In this document: positions 17,668 through 17,730 of the stretch, in pieces
How positions within the stretch are numbered: position 1 is the stretch's first letter
Layout: the number at the start of each line of letters is the position of its first letter
Source of the DNA: Scenedesmus sp. ARA3
Lineage: Eukaryota > Chlorophyta > Chlorophyceae > Sphaeropleales > Scenedesmaceae
Assembly: GCA_004335835.1 (NCBI GenBank)
Contig: RWJK01001389.1
Location: 43,551 to 61,280 of the forward strand
DNA length: 17,730 nucleotides
Direction of reading: 5' to 3'
Notes under the pieces: model-generated
The model's input: only the letters and a program-made list of their open reading frames with translations
What the model was told of the DNA's origin: nothing
The model's database searches: none
Made by a program: the position numbers and the translations under genes

Positions 17668-17730
<63 letters not shown>
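17668..17730. repeat. (ACA)21 microsatellite at right edge
   Basis: Twenty-one perfect ACA units run to the last base, so the full length is unknown. On the minus strand the run is (TGT)n. An open frame would read it as poly-Val ahead of gene E, which is unlikely; a leader or intron ending GGTCGGCAG before 17635 is more plausible. Confidence 0.9.

Overview
The window looks like nuclear DNA from a eukaryote, most likely a chlorophyte green alga of the Chlorophyceae. This rests on protein genes split by GT-AG introns, very dense CAG/CTG triplet runs that encode Ser, Gln and Ala tracts, a MYND zinc-finger paralogue family, a cysteine-type leucine-rich-repeat protein and a TGTAA poly(A)-like signal. 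The taxonomic call is inference. I see no bacterial-style operons, rRNA, tRNA, CRISPR array or transposon.

Five gene models can be assembled by joining exons whose phases match. Left part (1-9357): three members of one paralogous family, here called B, A and C. B (minus strand, exons 819-643 and 430-193) runs off the left edge. A (plus strand, 1325-4868) lies head-to-head with B. C (plus strand, 5682-9357) is in tandem behind A. All three share a 177-nt first exon ending in phase 0 and a second exon ending in phase 1. A and C share the full four-exon layout and end in a MYND zinc finger. A carries one in-frame TGA before its MYND region, and that TGA lies inside a possible 51-nt in-frame GT-AG segment. 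C is intact and its third intron is stop-free and a multiple of three.

Right part (10056-17730): two minus-strand genes. D (12636-10056, four exons, 568 residues) is a TPR-like protein. E (17635-12912, eight exons in view, 5' end probably outside the window) is a large protein with a polyglutamine N-terminal region followed by RNI/AMN1-like leucine-rich repeats. C and D converge on a gene-free stretch at 9358-10055.

No shared pathway is evident. MYND, TPR and LRR domains all mediate protein-protein contacts, but nothing in the sequence links the genes functionally. The most interesting points are the two possible splice-dependent protein forms in the MYND genes (A and C), the inverted near-identical first exons of A and B, the near-identical MYND-coding 3' blocks of A and C within otherwise diverged genes, and the modular intron phases of the LRR gene.
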